From Bacteroidota bacterium (lineage in GTDB: Bacteria; Bacteroidota; Ignavibacteria; Kryptoniales; JAKASW01), in contig JAJZVO010000047.1 in NCBI GenBank assembly GCA_021845665.1, positions 1-33,525 of the forward strand: a stretch of DNA of 33,525 nt, given 5' to 3'. Positions 33,378 to 33,525 of the stretch are shown here, piece by piece. The position numbers and the translations under genes are program-made. The notes below the pieces were generated by a model, which was not told the origin of the DNA, did not search any database, and saw nothing but the letters and a program-made list of their open reading frames with translations. Within the stretch, counting starts at the first letter, position 1, and every line of letters starts with the position of its first letter.

Positions 33378-33525
33378 TGCCGAGAGCGGGAGTCGAACCT
33401 GCACGGAGTGTGAGCCCCGTCCCGACTGAATTGTAATTCAGTCGGGACGCGTCTACTACCGCAAGTCGGGAAGTCGGACAGCGTCTCGGAAAGCGAGTCG
33501 TGTCGTCGAAGGCTGCGCCGCCTGA
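33378..33525 (-). repeat. tRNA-Leu-like palindromic repeat, copy 2, cut by the window end
   Basis: These 148 bases match 33141-33288 with two substitutions. One of them changes the T-arm stem (CCTGC instead of CCCGC on the plus strand), creating an A-C mismatch, while the long palindrome (33418-33432 with 33435-33449) is unchanged. The 89 bases between copies show no gene. The window ends inside or at the end of this copy. Confidence 0.55.

Noticed and set aside
13141-33525. CRISPR array or defence system
   Set aside because: No short regularly spaced repeats and no Cas, restriction, toxin or nuclease-type genes were seen; the only repeats are the 131-bp and 148-bp pairs.

Overview
The window looks like part of a Bacteroidota/Chlorobi-group genome, most likely an Ignavibacteria-type heterotroph. 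The best evidence is the secreted beta-helix protein at 25459-27297, which ends in a type IX secretion sorting domain beginning with the QNYPNPFNPST signature typical of that group. A large TonB-dependent receptor with an N-terminal carboxypeptidase-regulatory-like domain (21263-24163) also fits, as does frequent use of GTG/TTG starts. The taxonomic call is inference; no rRNA or marker gene is present.

Layout. (1) 1-131 is a copy of an insertion-sequence-like end that recurs at 32477-32607. (2) 223-5424, minus strand: a regulator-led operon of an IclR regulator, a Gfo/Idh/MocA oxidoreductase, a sodium:solute symporter and two overlapping amidohydrolase-fold proteins, one of which has lost its metal ligands. 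(3) 5425-5627: a divergent promoter region. (4) 5628-13333, plus strand: cytoplasmic enzymes, namely a class III aminotransferase, a D-2-hydroxyacid dehydrogenase, an M20 hydrolase, a zinc alcohol dehydrogenase, a second Gfo/Idh/MocA oxidoreductase, a VOC protein, a roughly 700-bp poorly coding stretch and an RraA-like protein. (5) 13342-30633, plus strand: an envelope/secreted block with two large TIM-barrel proteins, a Tat-exported AGE-type epimerase, a barrel lipoprotein, the TonB-dependent receptor, a second small barrel protein related to the lipoprotein, the T9SS beta-helix protein and a large heparinase II/III-type polysaccharide lyase. A good intrinsic terminator follows. (6) 30780-33525: decay and repeats, with the 3' end of an SDR gene, a frameshifted and truncated KDPG aldolase, an intact IS630-family element, transposase remnants and two tRNA-Leu-like palindromic repeats.

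Reading of the system. The envelope block behaves like a polysaccharide utilisation locus without a SusD-like protein: secreted lyase and beta-helix protein, candidate new hydrolases, one TonB-dependent receptor, then a symporter and a set of redox, amino-transfer and lyase enzymes for the released monomers. The lyase and the decayed DEH-reductase-like SDR plus KDPG aldolase point to a uronate-containing polymer. The aminotransferase, M20 hydrolase and AGE epimerase hint that it may carry amino or acylamino groups. The exact substrate cannot be read from the sequence. The most novel part is the set of four secreted barrel proteins, especially the homologous pair on either side of the receptor, which share an Asp-Asp motif and a Tyr-Glu-x-Gln-Leu motif and match no carbohydrate-active family I can name.

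Both window ends lie in repeats that also occur inside the window, so the window probably corresponds to an assembly contig broken at repeats.
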